In this document: positions 1-7,375 of the stretch, piece after piece
Layout of the letters: the number at the start of each line of letters is the position of its first letter
Position numbering within the stretch: position 1 is the first letter of the stretch
From: Corynebacterium sp. J010B-136
GTDB lineage: Bacteria; Actinomycetota; Actinomycetes; Mycobacteriales; Mycobacteriaceae
NCBI RefSeq assembly: GCF_002967075.1
Contig: NZ_PUGE01000005.1
Span: 1 to 64,000 of the forward strand
Length of the DNA stretch: 64,000 nucleotides
Direction: 5' to 3'
Translations under genes and position numbers: made by a program
Notes under the pieces: model-generated
Databases searched by the model: none
What the model saw: the letters and a program-made list of their open reading frames with translations, nothing else
Told to the model about the DNA's origin: nothing

Positions 1-75
1 GCATAGTAGGTAGAATACCTTTCCTCCCAGCCCTAACGGCCGAGAATCTAGATGTCTACCAAACAGGGGTCAGGT

Positions 76-528
76 CCCTGTATCTCGCCACGGTGATCGA
101 CTGCTTCAGCCGCCGCTTGGTGGGCTGGGCCATCGCGGACCATATGCGTACTGAGCTCGTCGCTGATGCGCTCAAGGCCGCTGCCGCGACCCGTGGATCG
201 CTGGCCGGCGCGATCTTCCACAGCGACCACGGCTCGGTCTACACCTCCAAGGCATACGCCGAGCTCTGCGCCCAGCTCGGACTGACCCAGTCGATGGGAG
301 CTGTCGGTTCCAGCGCCGACAACGCGATGGCGGAGTCCTTCAACGCGACAGCGAAGCGCGAAGTCCTCCGGGACGCTGCGTGCTTCACCGACGAACTTGT
401 CCTGCCGTCGAAAGATGTTCCGCTGGCTGACCCGCTACAACACCAGGCGCCGCCACTCCTGGTGCCGCTACCAGCCCCCGAACACCTACGAACGCACCCA
501 CTCCGATAAGCTCGCGCTCGCAGCGTAA
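76..528 (+). pseudogene. IS3-family transposase (OrfB) remnant, 5'-truncated and frameshifted
   Basis: The reading frame carries the rve/DDE integrase fold of IS3-family OrfB: a VIDCFSRRLVGWAIADHM stretch (first catalytic Asp), IFHSDHGSVYTS (second Asp region) and AMAESFNATAKREVL (catalytic Glu region). It enters in mid-domain at about position 76, so the N-terminal half and OrfA are missing. Near position 405 the frame shifts; the normal C-terminus (RWLTRYNTRRRHS, then a stop at 526-528) continues in another frame. The likely right end of the element lies at about 545-560, right against the relaxase remnant. It belongs to the same IS3 subgroup as the remnant at 35.2-36.3 kb but is a separate, more GC-rich copy. 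It cannot encode an active transposase. Confidence 0.88.
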
Positions 529-560
529 ACAACCCCCGTGTCCACGAACCGGGGTAGGGC

Positions 561-1301
561 CCGACCATCGAGGCCGAGCAGCGAACATGGGCGACGATTG
601 CGCACCTCGCCGATCAGTACGAGACGATCGCGCAAGAAGCTCAAGCCGAGCACATCACCGAGCTGTTGGAAGGCACAGGGCTCGAATCTGACGTGCTGGC
701 GCAGATCACCGACTCCGAGACGTTCGGATCGATCGTGACTACGCTCCGCCGAGCAGAGGCCACCTGTCATCAGCCCGAGCGCCTCATCACTCGCGCGCTC
801 AAAGCTGGCCCCGTCAGCAGCGCGGACGATCCGGCGAGCCTGTTGCGTCACCGCATCCAGCAGCTTGCGACCCGCACCACGCCCGGACGCCGCACCAGCC
901 AGCGTCGCCGGTTCATCACGGGATTCATCCCTGAAGCCACCGGCACCATGCCCGCCGATATGAGACATGCTCTGGATGAACTCCGGCAACACATCGAGGA
1001 ACGAGCAGAAGCCCTTGCAGAGGAAGCCGTCACGACCCGCCCTGCCTGGATGAAGAGCCTTGGCACCGTGCCGAGAGAAAGCACGAACGCACGTGAGCGA
1101 TGGGAGAAAACGCTCCGCGCGGTCGTCGCCTACCGGGACCGATACGGAATCGACACCCCTACGAGCTTGCTTGGTCCGGCATCGGACAACACGCAACACC
1201 GCATCGACCGGGAACGCATCGAAACGCTTCTCGCCGAGCCCGCTGAGCCCGCCTCGTCCCACGCTCCATCAGCGATGACTCGGGAAGGGGTGCAGCGGTG
1301 A
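561..1301 (+). pseudogene. C-terminal fragment of a MobF/TraA-type conjugative relaxase
   Basis: The open frame starts after a TAG at 555-557, exactly where the IS remnant ends, and has no convincing start codon or ribosome site. Its content (HLADQYETIAQEA, LRRAEATCHQPERLI, then WEKTLRAVVAYRDRYGI near the end) matches the C-terminal tail of actinobacterial TrwC/TraA relaxase-helicases, which are normally over 1,000 residues. The relaxase and helicase domains are absent. It is therefore the tail of a conjugation gene cut by the IS, and evidence that this end of the window came in on a plasmid or integrative conjugative element. The family call rests on recognition of the tail only. Confidence 0.72.
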
Positions 1302-1443
1302 CGGCTGAATAGTGCGTTGCGTCGACGACTTCGCTCACTACCTCAGGATGCTGCCCCGCTGGCTCACCTCATACCCGTACGAAGTCCCCTGTTCCTGCAT
1401 CAGACCCACGCGTCATACTGTGCTCTTGGCGGGAGGTGGATGG

Positions 1444-2019
1444 TCATGCAAGCACGGCGAGGCGGGCTAGGTAGGTGTCGAGTGCGGTGGTGATGCTGTC
1501 GGGGGTGAAGGTCTTGGGGGCAGTGATCGCGTTGAGCGTGAGGCCGTCGGTGAAGGCCCGTAGCAGGGTGGCTTCGCGTGCGACGTCGGCACGCGGAGCG
1601 AAGGCGTGCACGGTGACCTGGCACAGGTGCTGAAGCCCGTCGTTGATCTCTTGGACGATTGTTCGGAGTTCCGGGGTTCGCGCTGTTGCGGTGATGGCGA
1701 GCCAGACGTGTGCCTCGGTGCGGCGGGTGTCGTCCAGTGGGAGTGCGTGAAGCCAGGCCTGTCGGATGTCGTCTCGTGTGCTGCCAGTCGGCGTGAGGGT
1801 GGCGAGTCGTTCAGCCTGATCATCGCGGAGCAACTGGATGGTCGAGGCGAGCATGCCGTCGCTGCTGGGGAAGTAATGCCGCAGCGTGGACGGCTGTATG
1901 CCCGCTTCGGCGGCAACCGTGCGCACGGATACGGTATGGATGCCGTCGCGTTCGATCACCCGGGCAACGGCGCGTGAGATCGCCGTCCGGCGTGCATCGT
2001 GATCAACGATCTTTGGCAT
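1444..2019 (-). CDS. TetR/AcrR-family transcriptional regulator
   Basis: A 191-residue one-component repressor of the usual TetR length. The N-terminal helix-turn-helix lies at about residues 10-55 (IERDGIHTVSVRTVAAEAGI followed by LRHYFPSSDGML), and the rest is a helical ligand-binding domain of TetR_C/BetI type. I chose the ATG at 2019 because an AAGGAG ribosome site precedes it on the minus strand; the longer in-frame start at 2043 lacks one. It is divergent from the CPBP protease gene, with an imperfect GTAC-N4-GTAC palindrome between them, so it probably represses itself and that neighbour. The ligand is unknown. Confidence 0.9.
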   Translation of the reverse strand: MPKIVDHDARRTAISRAVARVIERDGIHTVSVRTVAAEAGIQPSTLRHYFPSSDGMLASTIQLLRDDQAERLATLTPTGSTRDDIRQAWLHALPLDDTRRTEAHVWLAITATARTPELRTIVQEINDGLQHLCQVTVHAFAPRADVAREATLLRAFTDGLTLNAITAPKTFTPDSITTALDTYLARLAVLA

Positions 2020-2053
2020 CGAGTCTCCTTTGCCTGTACCCATCCCTATTATG

Positions 2054-2065
2054 GTACGACTGTAC
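2054..2065. promoter_or_regulatory. Candidate TetR operator in the divergent intergenic region
   Basis: The sequence GTACGACTGTAC is an interrupted palindrome (GTAC, 4-nt spacer, GTAC) about 35 bp from the TetR start and 31 bp from the CPBP start. Its place between a TetR gene and a divergent target is typical of TetR operators. No binding evidence is available; the call comes from symmetry and position. Confidence 0.4.
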
Positions 2066-2095
2066 TACAATATTTAGCGCCTCCGGAAGGATCCC

Positions 2096-2749
2096 ATGTT
2101 CAAACTCTCGGCCCGTCACGTCACGGGGCTCCTCGTTGTGGGCACGACCTCGGGCATGGCCATCCCGCTGACGCTCTGGCTGCTTCGCGATCCTGTACGC
2201 TTCACTGCTGATCTCCTCGGGATCGGCCAATCCGCGGGCTTGATCCCATGGGCCTGGGGGATGGCGACGGTCATCGCCATCACTTATGTCACCTATACAT
2301 TCTGGGCGGTCCCCTTCGTGAGGGAGCACGCCACAGAGCTCACCGGCCTGAAGCTCCTTGCCGTTCCGCTGGCGCTGGTCAGCGGAACGCTAGAGGAGCT
2401 GATATTCCGGAAGTTCCTTATGGACTGGCTTGATGCCCTTGGCGCAGCCGGCTTCCTGCAAGTCCTCGGGACCGGAGTGGCTTTCGGTGCCGCACATTCT
2501 TTGTGGGTGCTGTTCTCGCGCGATGCGCGGATCATCCTTCCCGTCATCACCGCTACCACCGTCCTCGGGGCGGCGCTCGGGGTGACTTACCTTCTCGCGG
2601 ATCGCAACGCGCTCCCGGTGATCGTTGCGCACATCGTCATCAATCTCATCATCGAGCCATGGCTCCTTCTGAGTGCGGTCAGTGAGAGGTGGGGCGCGCC
2701 GCAACCTGTACCGGCGGGTCACGAGCTATCGCGCGCGAACTGTCCCTAG
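2096..2749 (+). CDS. CPBP-family intramembrane metalloprotease (CAAX protease-like)
   Basis: A 217-residue polytopic membrane protein with about six hydrophobic segments. It carries the CPBP/Abi signatures: an EELIFRKF motif (EExxxR), then a His in FGAAHSLW and another in VIVAHIVIN, which together form the metal site of this Rce1-like family. Many actinobacterial members are of unknown substrate and some contribute to bacteriocin immunity. It is divergent from, and probably repressed by, the TetR gene at 1444-2019. A purine-rich CCGGAAGG lies just upstream of the ATG. The protease fold is clear; the biological role is not. Confidence 0.85.
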   Translation: MFKLSARHVTGLLVVGTTSGMAIPLTLWLLRDPVRFTADLLGIGQSAGLIPWAWGMATVIAITYVTYTFWAVPFVREHATELTGLKLLAVPLALVSGTLEELIFRKFLMDWLDALGAAGFLQVLGTGVAFGAAHSLWVLFSRDARIILPVITATTVLGAALGVTYLLADRNALPVIVAHIVINLIIEPWLLLSAVSERWGAPQPVPAGHELSRANCP

Positions 2750-2798
2750 CGAGGTCCGGCATCCTCAGGGCGGCGCGCCTGGCCGGTTGGTCAGACAG

Positions 2799-2817
2799 AC
2801 TTTATGTCTGATAAAGT
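2799..2817. promoter_or_regulatory. Perfect inverted repeat upstream of the membrane protein/regulator operon
   Basis: ACTTTAT at 2799-2805 and ATAAAGT at 2811-2817 form a perfect 7-bp inverted repeat with a 5-nt spacer, ending 6 nt before the ATG at 2824. It could be an operator for the winged-helix regulator encoded second in this operon (3246-3593). Position and symmetry are the only evidence. Confidence 0.4.
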
Positions 2818-2823
2818 AATTGC

Positions 2824-3249
2824 ATGCCTGATAAGAAGTTCTCTGTTGATGATGCAACTCGTCTGGTCGCTGTGGGCGAAAAAGCCGAGACGGGCGCGCG
2901 GCGCGCGGTGCGGTGGTTCCGTGTGTTCGTGGTCATGCAGGCGGTGTACGCGCTAGCGTTCACCGTGTCGATCGATGTGGCCGGAGTGGACTATTGGAAG
3001 GCGTTCGCGCCGTTCCTGCTGGTCACGCTGTGCATCTGGATGATCGCGCTCCAGCACCGGCAGTCCGCGCCGCGGCACGGCCTGCGGAACGTGGGCATCG
3101 CGGTGGCGACGTGGTTCGCGCTGTATACGCTGATGCTCGACCCGGCGCTTCAGCTGTTCGGCGCGTCTTCGCCGTGGTGGTGGGTGCTTGCCGGCATGGT
3201 TTCGGTCACACCGATCCTGGCCTGCGTGTTCGCGAGCTCGCGGCGATGA
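2824..3249 (+). CDS. Small four-helix membrane protein
   Basis: A 141-residue protein with a short charged N-terminus and four hydrophobic segments (roughly residues 30-50, 58-75, 88-108 and 115-135), ending in a short basic tail. I do not recognise a named family; proteins like this commonly precede MarR/ArsR-like regulators in actinobacteria. Its stop overlaps the start of the next gene in an ATGA at 3246-3249, which implies translational coupling to that regulator. It may be a membrane partner or regulator target. No catalytic motif is visible. Confidence 0.8.
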   Translation: MPDKKFSVDDATRLVAVGEKAETGARRAVRWFRVFVVMQAVYALAFTVSIDVAGVDYWKAFAPFLLVTLCIWMIALQHRQSAPRHGLRNVGIAVATWFALYTLMLDPALQLFGASSPWWWVLAGMVSVTPILACVFASSRR

Positions 3250-3593
3250 GCCATCCCCGCAAGGACATCGACACACTCATCCACTCCCCGGTGCGGTTCT
3301 CGCTGCTGGCCGCGCTGCGCAACCTCGAAGACGTCGATTTCCGGTTCCTCGCTGACCTGTTGGAGGTCAGTGACTCCACGCTTTCCCAGGCCCTGACCGT
3401 GCTGTCGGAGGCGGACTTGGTGAGCGTCCGCAAGGAGGCGGTCGGGCGTCGCACCCGCACCTGGGTCAGGATCACCAAGATCGGGCGTGAGGCGTTCGAA
3501 CAGCACCTTGCGACCCTGCAGGCCATCGTCGAAGCCGGCACCCAGACCTCACGTGGAGAAGAGAAGCCCGATGACACACCAGCTCCCGCATGA
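3246..3593 (+). CDS. Winged-helix (MarR-like, DNA-binding transcriptional regulator)
   Basis: A 115-residue protein with one winged helix: LIHSPVRFSLLAALR, the recognition region LADLLEVSDSTLSQALTVL, and a basic wing around GRRTRTWVRITKIGREAF. This is the compact PF13601-type 'transcriptional regulator' layout. The ATG at 3246 forms an ATGA overlap with the upstream membrane protein, which fixes the start; an open frame further upstream is not needed. The last codons overlap the next gene, whose ATG is at 3571. A truncated paralogue of this regulator lies at 4070-4255. Probably autoregulatory through the inverted repeat at 2799-2817 (inference). Confidence 0.88.
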   Translation: MSHPRKDIDTLIHSPVRFSLLAALRNLEDVDFRFLADLLEVSDSTLSQALTVLSEADLVSVRKEAVGRRTRTWVRITKIGREAFEQHLATLQAIVEAGTQTSRGEEKPDDTPAPA

Positions 3594-4068
3594 TGACACG
3601 GCACGACCTGAAGAACCTCGCTTGGAAGAGCCACGTCTTCCGGGGATGAGCTCAGCGACGATATGGCCGAGCACGCTCATCCTGACCGCGGGAATCGCGG
3701 GGCTCGCCGTCCTCAACGCAGAAGGCGATCTGAAGCTCCCCGGCTCGGAACGGTTGCAGGTCCTTGACGATCCTGAGGGGCTGATGGGGCTGATCTCCTA
3801 CGCCGGAGTCGTCCTCGGCGCCATCGCCTTGGGCGCACTGGTGTTCAGCTGGTGGCGCGGGCGTCGCAAACCCGCTCATGCTCTGACCTACTGCGGATCG
3901 GGACTTGTCCTCTGCGCGCTCGGCGTGGCACTCATCATCGGTGGCGGCGGTGAGCGCCCTGTGCCTTTCGCCGCGCTGGCCTGGATCACGACGGCGACCG
4001 GCCTGATCATGACGGCCTCCTCGCTGACGCGTTTGATCAAGCCTCATCCGGCTGACCGAAGCCCCTGA
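3571..4068 (+). CDS. Hypothetical membrane protein
   Basis: A 165-residue protein. After a hydrophilic, acidic N-terminus (about 30 residues) come four hydrophobic segments: IWPSTLILTAGIAGLAVL, a second in the VVLGAIALGALVF region, a third at LVLCALGVALIIGG and a fourth at AALAWITTATGLIMTASS. The ATG at 3571 lies inside the 3' end of the regulator gene, with GGAGAAGAGAAG upstream. I recognise no family. Its coupling to a winged-helix regulator suggests that it belongs to the same regulatory cassette. Confidence 0.75.
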   Translation: MTHQLPHDDTARPEEPRLEEPRLPGMSSATIWPSTLILTAGIAGLAVLNAEGDLKLPGSERLQVLDDPEGLMGLISYAGVVLGAIALGALVFSWWRGRRKPAHALTYCGSGLVLCALGVALIIGGGGERPVPFAALAWITTATGLIMTASSLTRLIKPHPADRSP

Positions 4069-4069
4069 C

Positions 4070-4255
4070 TTAAGAAAAGGCCGACGCACCCGTACCTGGG
4101 TGGCGATCACCGACACCGGCCGTGATGCCTTCGCACGCCACCTGGCGACCCAGGCCATCATCGGCTCCGGCACTACCGACCCAGCAGCACCGCAGACCCT
4201 CAAGAAAGTGACCGATGAGCACCTCCATCCTCCTAGCCCGCCCAAGCGATCTTGA
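4070..4255 (+). pseudogene. 3' remnant of a second winged-helix regulator, paralogous to 3246-3593
   Basis: In frame from about 4070, with no start codon, the sequence reads RRTRTWVAITDTGRDAFARHLAT. It aligns with RRTRTWVRITKIGREAFEQHLAT in the intact regulator just upstream. The wing and final helix are kept, while the N-terminal two-thirds of the domain is absent. The frame ends at a TGA at 4253-4255, overlapping the next gene by 41 nt, much as the intact copy overlaps its downstream gene. This points to a lost second regulator-target cassette. It is too short and start-less to be expressed as a regulator. Confidence 0.75.
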
Positions 4256-5201
4256 TCCGGCCGCCGATACGCTCACTTCTGCGTTCGAGGATTACCCGTG
4301 GACCCGGCACGTCATCCCCGAGAACGACTACACCGCACGACTGCGTCAGCTGCAGCGTCTCTATCTCGGCTACGCGCACGCGCACGGCCTGGTCGCCGTG
4401 ACCGAGGACCTGGCAGGGGTCATCGTGCTCCTGCCTCCGACCGCTCCTGAACCGGATACGGAGATGATCGAGCAGATCCTCCAGTTGCATGGGGACCGGA
4501 TCGACAGGATCGCTCCTGGTGAACCGCCGGCAGGCGCATGGCGGTTGGAGACTCTCGGCGTACGCCCGGACCGGCAAGGACGCGGGATCGCCACTGCGCT
4601 GCTGACCTTCGCGCTGGCCGAGGTCGCCGACCGGGGTGGGAAGCAGGTGGTGCTCGACACCTCGGACCCGCGCAATGTCCGCCTGTATGAACGTCATGGT
4701 TTCCGTGTCACCGCGCACATCCCAGGAACTGATGGCCCACCGGTGTGGACGATGCGCGCAGCCATCGAACGACCACCCGGCCATGTAACGTCGTTCCCCG
4801 CTTCCGCCGAAGTCGCCCTGAGTGAGTACCTGAAGGCGACCAACACGCATGACTTCGATCAGGTCGAAAAGATCCTTACCCCCGGCGCGGTCTACTTCTT
4901 CGGTGACGCGACCTGCGTCGGCCTCACCGAAGTCCGGGCCTACTTCGAGAGCACCTGGGCAGCGATCCCTGATGAGCGGTACTGGGCTGAGGACACCTCG
5001 TGGGTCGCTGACGGCGCCGACGCCGCGGTGGCCGTGTACACGTATCGCTGGTCCGGGACCCTGGACGGGGCGCTACGCTCGGGAGCCGGGCGCGCCACGA
5101 ACGTGTTCACCCGCACCGGCCAAGGGTGGCGACTGACCCACGAGCACCTCAGCGGCCTGCCCGTTACAGAGAACCCGAGAGCTCAGGAGGAGACCGCATG
5201 A
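4215..5201 (+). CDS. GNAT N-acetyltransferase fused to a SnoaL-like domain
   Basis: A 328-residue two-domain protein. Residues 1 to about 180 form a GNAT fold with the acetyl-CoA pyrophosphate loop in LGVRPDRQGRGIATALL (Q/RxxGxG/A type) and the usual NVRLYERHGF helix. Residues about 195-320 form a SnoaL/DUF4440-type cone (ALSEYLKATNTHDFDQVEKIL at its start and WRLTHEHLS at its end), a fold used for small-molecule binding or isomerisation. The ATG at 4215 sits inside the regulator remnant. The stop overlaps the next gene (ATGA at 5198). The fusion suggests modification of a small amine-bearing molecule, but the substrate is unknown. Confidence 0.85.
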   Translation: MSTSILLARPSDLDPAADTLTSAFEDYPWTRHVIPENDYTARLRQLQRLYLGYAHAHGLVAVTEDLAGVIVLLPPTAPEPDTEMIEQILQLHGDRIDRIAPGEPPAGAWRLETLGVRPDRQGRGIATALLTFALAEVADRGGKQVVLDTSDPRNVRLYERHGFRVTAHIPGTDGPPVWTMRAAIERPPGHVTSFPASAEVALSEYLKATNTHDFDQVEKILTPGAVYFFGDATCVGLTEVRAYFESTWAAIPDERYWAEDTSWVADGADAAVAVYTYRWSGTLDGALRSGAGRATNVFTRTGQGWRLTHEHLSGLPVTENPRAQEETA

Positions 5202-5815
5202 GGACGCTGTGCGTCGTCACCCATCCCGAGGCCACACACCACGTGCATGAGCTCGTCGGGGGCTGGCACGACTCCGAACTCACCCACACCGGTCTAGAGG
5301 CCGCAGAGAGGATCGGCGCCACACTGGCCAAGCGTGTCCCTGCCGGAGAGCCGGTCGAGGTGTTCTCCTCCGACCTGCGGCGTACCGCGCAGACCGCGGA
5401 AGCGATCTGCCGATATCTCGCCGTGCCGCCAGTGTTCGATGCGCGGCTACGGGAGAAGTCGTACGGTGCCGCGGAAGGCAGATCGCAGGCGTGGCTGGAT
5501 GCGCGCTTTCGCACCCCGCTGGCTCATGGTGAGCGGCTACGCCATGACGAAGGGATCGACGGGGCCGAGACGATGCACCAGTTCGCCACCCGCGTCTATG
5601 ACGCCATGGACGAGATCCTGGCGCGCGAATGCGCGCATCAGATCATCTCCACGCACGGTGGTGCGCTCACCTTCATCGCGGCGGCATTCCTGCGCCTGCC
5701 CATTGATGCGCTCGGGCACATGCGACTGCGCTCCGTACCAGGTGGGATCACCGTGCTGCGGGAAGACGACTATTTCCATAACCGCATCCTGGTCGAGTTG
5801 AACACGGTGCCCTAA
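5198..5815 (+). CDS. Histidine phosphatase superfamily protein (phosphoglycerate-mutase-like)
   Basis: A 205-residue protein of PhoE/GpmB type. The usual N-terminal RHG motif is replaced by THPEATHH near residue 8, where the phospho-accepting His remains but the preceding Arg does not. SSDLRRTAQTA at about residue 60 supplies the conserved Arg and STHGG at about residue 150 the second catalytic His. The altered first motif is common in some actinobacterial members and may mean altered activity. The start is fixed by the ATGA overlap with the GNAT-SnoaL gene and by an AGGAGGAG ribosome site. The substrate cannot be read from the sequence. Confidence 0.85.
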   Translation: MRTLCVVTHPEATHHVHELVGGWHDSELTHTGLEAAERIGATLAKRVPAGEPVEVFSSDLRRTAQTAEAICRYLAVPPVFDARLREKSYGAAEGRSQAWLDARFRTPLAHGERLRHDEGIDGAETMHQFATRVYDAMDEILARECAHQIISTHGGALTFIAAAFLRLPIDALGHMRLRSVPGGITVLREDDYFHNRILVELNTVP

Positions 5816-5829
5816 CCGCCCGAGCTCCA

Positions 5830-5850
5830 TTTCGGTCGCACCGACCGAAA
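5830..5850 (+). terminator. Hairpin after the phosphatase gene
   Basis: TTTCGGTCG at 5830-5838 and CGACCGAAA at 5842-5850 form a perfect 9-bp stem with a 3-nt loop, 15 nt past the phosphatase stop. There is no U-tract, so it may be a weak intrinsic terminator or an RNA-stabilising hairpin. Confidence 0.5.
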
Positions 5851-6086
5851 GCTACCCACCCTTCCCGACGCTCTGTGAAGCCGTCTCAGAATCCGGTTAA
5901 GGCAACGTCGTTGTTGTCTACCCACCGGTGGCGGGGTCGTGTTCTCGTGCTCGAACAGAGGGCGCGCTGGGCGGCTCCGGGAGAAACTCGTGGCAGAAGA
6001 CGACGACGATTTCGACAGGCCCCTTCGTCTAGGCGTGCGTAAGTTCCGCGTTACCGCTTCTTCCCTGCTGGCGATGCCCACGTCTT

Positions 6087-6130
6087 GCAACTCAGGTTGA
6101 CAGACGTTTCTGTGCAACGTAGGTTGACAG
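6087..6130 (+). repeat. Paired direct repeats abutting the HTH gene start, candidate operator
   Basis: Two 17-bp repeats, GCAACTCAGGTTGACAG (6087-6103) and GCAACGTAGGTTGACAG (6114-6130), differ at two positions and are spaced 27 bp apart. The second ends 1 nt before the ATG of the HTH gene. Each contains TTGACA, so binding there would block a -35 element or the initiation region. Likely autoregulatory sites of the HTH protein (inference). Confidence 0.55.
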
Positions 6131-6131
6131 T

Positions 6132-6377
6132 ATGGAGTCTTCACAGGTCGCCGAGGTCGCGGAGGACACTACTGATCCGAGGGCGGGGTTGCGGGCGGTC
6201 GCGTCGTTGCGGGTGCTTGCGGACACGTTGGAGTTGCGGCAGGTTGAGGCTGCGTTGCGGGCGGGGATGACGTGGCAGGAGATCGCCGATGCGCTTGGGG
6301 TGAGCCGTCAGGCCGCGCACAAGAAGCATTCCAAGAGGGTCGATCCCTCGATCCCGATTGCCAGGAGGAAGTCATGA
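6132..6377 (+). CDS. Small helix-turn-helix DNA-binding protein
   Basis: An 81-residue protein whose C-terminal half is a clear HTH: MTWQEIADALGVSRQAAHKK, with positive residues in the recognition helix. The N-terminal half is helical (RAVASLRVLADTLELRQVEAALRAG). This HTH type is found in actinobacteria next to Clp-N-domain proteins, as here: the stop overlaps the next gene in an ATGA at 6374-6377. The ATG follows directly on the second of two direct repeats, leaving no room for a Shine-Dalgarno site, which suggests a leaderless or very short leader transcript. A related HTH is encoded at 63006-63668. Confidence 0.85.
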   Translation: MESSQVAEVAEDTTDPRAGLRAVASLRVLADTLELRQVEAALRAGMTWQEIADALGVSRQAAHKKHSKRVDPSIPIARRKS

Positions 6378-7363
6378 GTAAGTTCGTTCAGGCCGCGCAG
6401 ACGAGTCAGGTGCTGTCCTTGACGGCGCTGGAAGAAGCGTCGCGGCAGGGGCTCCGGGAAGCGGACATTGAGCATCTCTTCCTTGCGCTCGTGCTGTCGG
6501 ATCAGGTCGCAGGACGCGTGCTCCGGGAGATGGGGATCGGCATCGATGATGCGCGCCGGGCGGTGCGCGAGCAGCATGACGCGCAGCTGGCGTCCCTGGG
6601 CGTGCGGGCTGTGCTGCCCGATCCTGGACGGATCGTGTTCCACGAGACCGATGGGTACGAGTTGAAGCAGCGCGCCGCTGACTTGATCGGGCGTGCGGGC
6701 GGGAAGAGTCGGGATGGCAGTGCGGCGGCGGTGCTCCGTGAGCTGCTGGCCGAGCCCAGTGGCCTGATCGCGGATATTCTGCACCTACTCGATGCGACGC
6801 CGCAGGAAGTCTCGGAACGCCTCGACCGGAGCGTCGCAGGTGGTGTGGCGGCAGCGCCTGAGCCGAGCGTGGCGAAGGGCCGGACTACCGGCACGCAGGA
6901 GACATTCGTCCCCGCCCCAGCCGCACAGGTCTGGGACCTCCTTGCCGATCCTGTGCGCGTGCCCGAGTGGGAGGTCAGCGTCGGCTCGATCGAGCTTTCG
7001 GACCAGGAGGGGCGCCCTGGCGCGGTGTGGAAAGGCCGAGCGCCCGAAGCACGCCAGGACGGGAAGCCTCTGAAGATCAAGCCACTTTTCCGTCGTCGCC
7101 TCATCGAACTCGTGACCGCAGAATGCCCTCACAAGGTGGCGTGGAGCTTCGAGTATCCGGATGCGCCGCAGAGTCGTCCGATCCTCACCGAGTTCACGCT
7201 TGCGCCGACGACCGGTGGCACGCAGGTCACCATCACCACCTCATGGGCCAGGCGCACGGGATGGCGGCGCTTGATCGGTGTGCCGTTGCGTCCGTTGCAG
7301 AAACTCATGGTCTGGCTTCACCTGTTCCAGACCGGCAGCGCCATCAGCCGCGCTTTCCGCTAA
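6374..7363 (+). CDS. Clp N-terminal domain protein fused to a SRPBCC (START-like) domain
   Basis: A 329-residue protein. Residues 1 to about 150 resemble the Clp_N double repeat of ClpC/ClpB (SQVLSLTALEEASRQGLRE, then DIEHLFLALVLSDQVAGRVL), which in Clp ATPases binds adaptors and substrates; no AAA module follows. Residues about 175-329 form a SRPBCC/polyketide-cyclase-like pocket domain beginning ETFVPAPAAQVWDLLADPVRVPEW. The start is set by the ATGA overlap with the HTH gene. Coupling to the HTH suggests that this protein modulates the regulator, perhaps as a hydrophobic-ligand sensor that delivers it to Clp protease; that is inference. Confidence 0.82.
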   Translation: MSKFVQAAQTSQVLSLTALEEASRQGLREADIEHLFLALVLSDQVAGRVLREMGIGIDDARRAVREQHDAQLASLGVRAVLPDPGRIVFHETDGYELKQRAADLIGRAGGKSRDGSAAAVLRELLAEPSGLIADILHLLDATPQEVSERLDRSVAGGVAAAPEPSVAKGRTTGTQETFVPAPAAQVWDLLADPVRVPEWEVSVGSIELSDQEGRPGAVWKGRAPEARQDGKPLKIKPLFRRRLIELVTAECPHKVAWSFEYPDAPQSRPILTEFTLAPTTGGTQVTITTSWARRTGWRRLIGVPLRPLQKLMVWLHLFQTGSAISRAFR

Positions 7364-7375
7364 AGCGCACTAAAG

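Larger units (their letters stand above)
5816..6131. other. Gene-free 316-bp stretch
   Basis: I see no convincing coding region here. The stretch contains a 9-bp hairpin just after the phosphatase stop (5830-5850) and, at its right end, the paired direct repeats at 6087-6130. The middle (about 5855-6080) shows no recognised element and could be decayed sequence. Confidence 0.5.
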
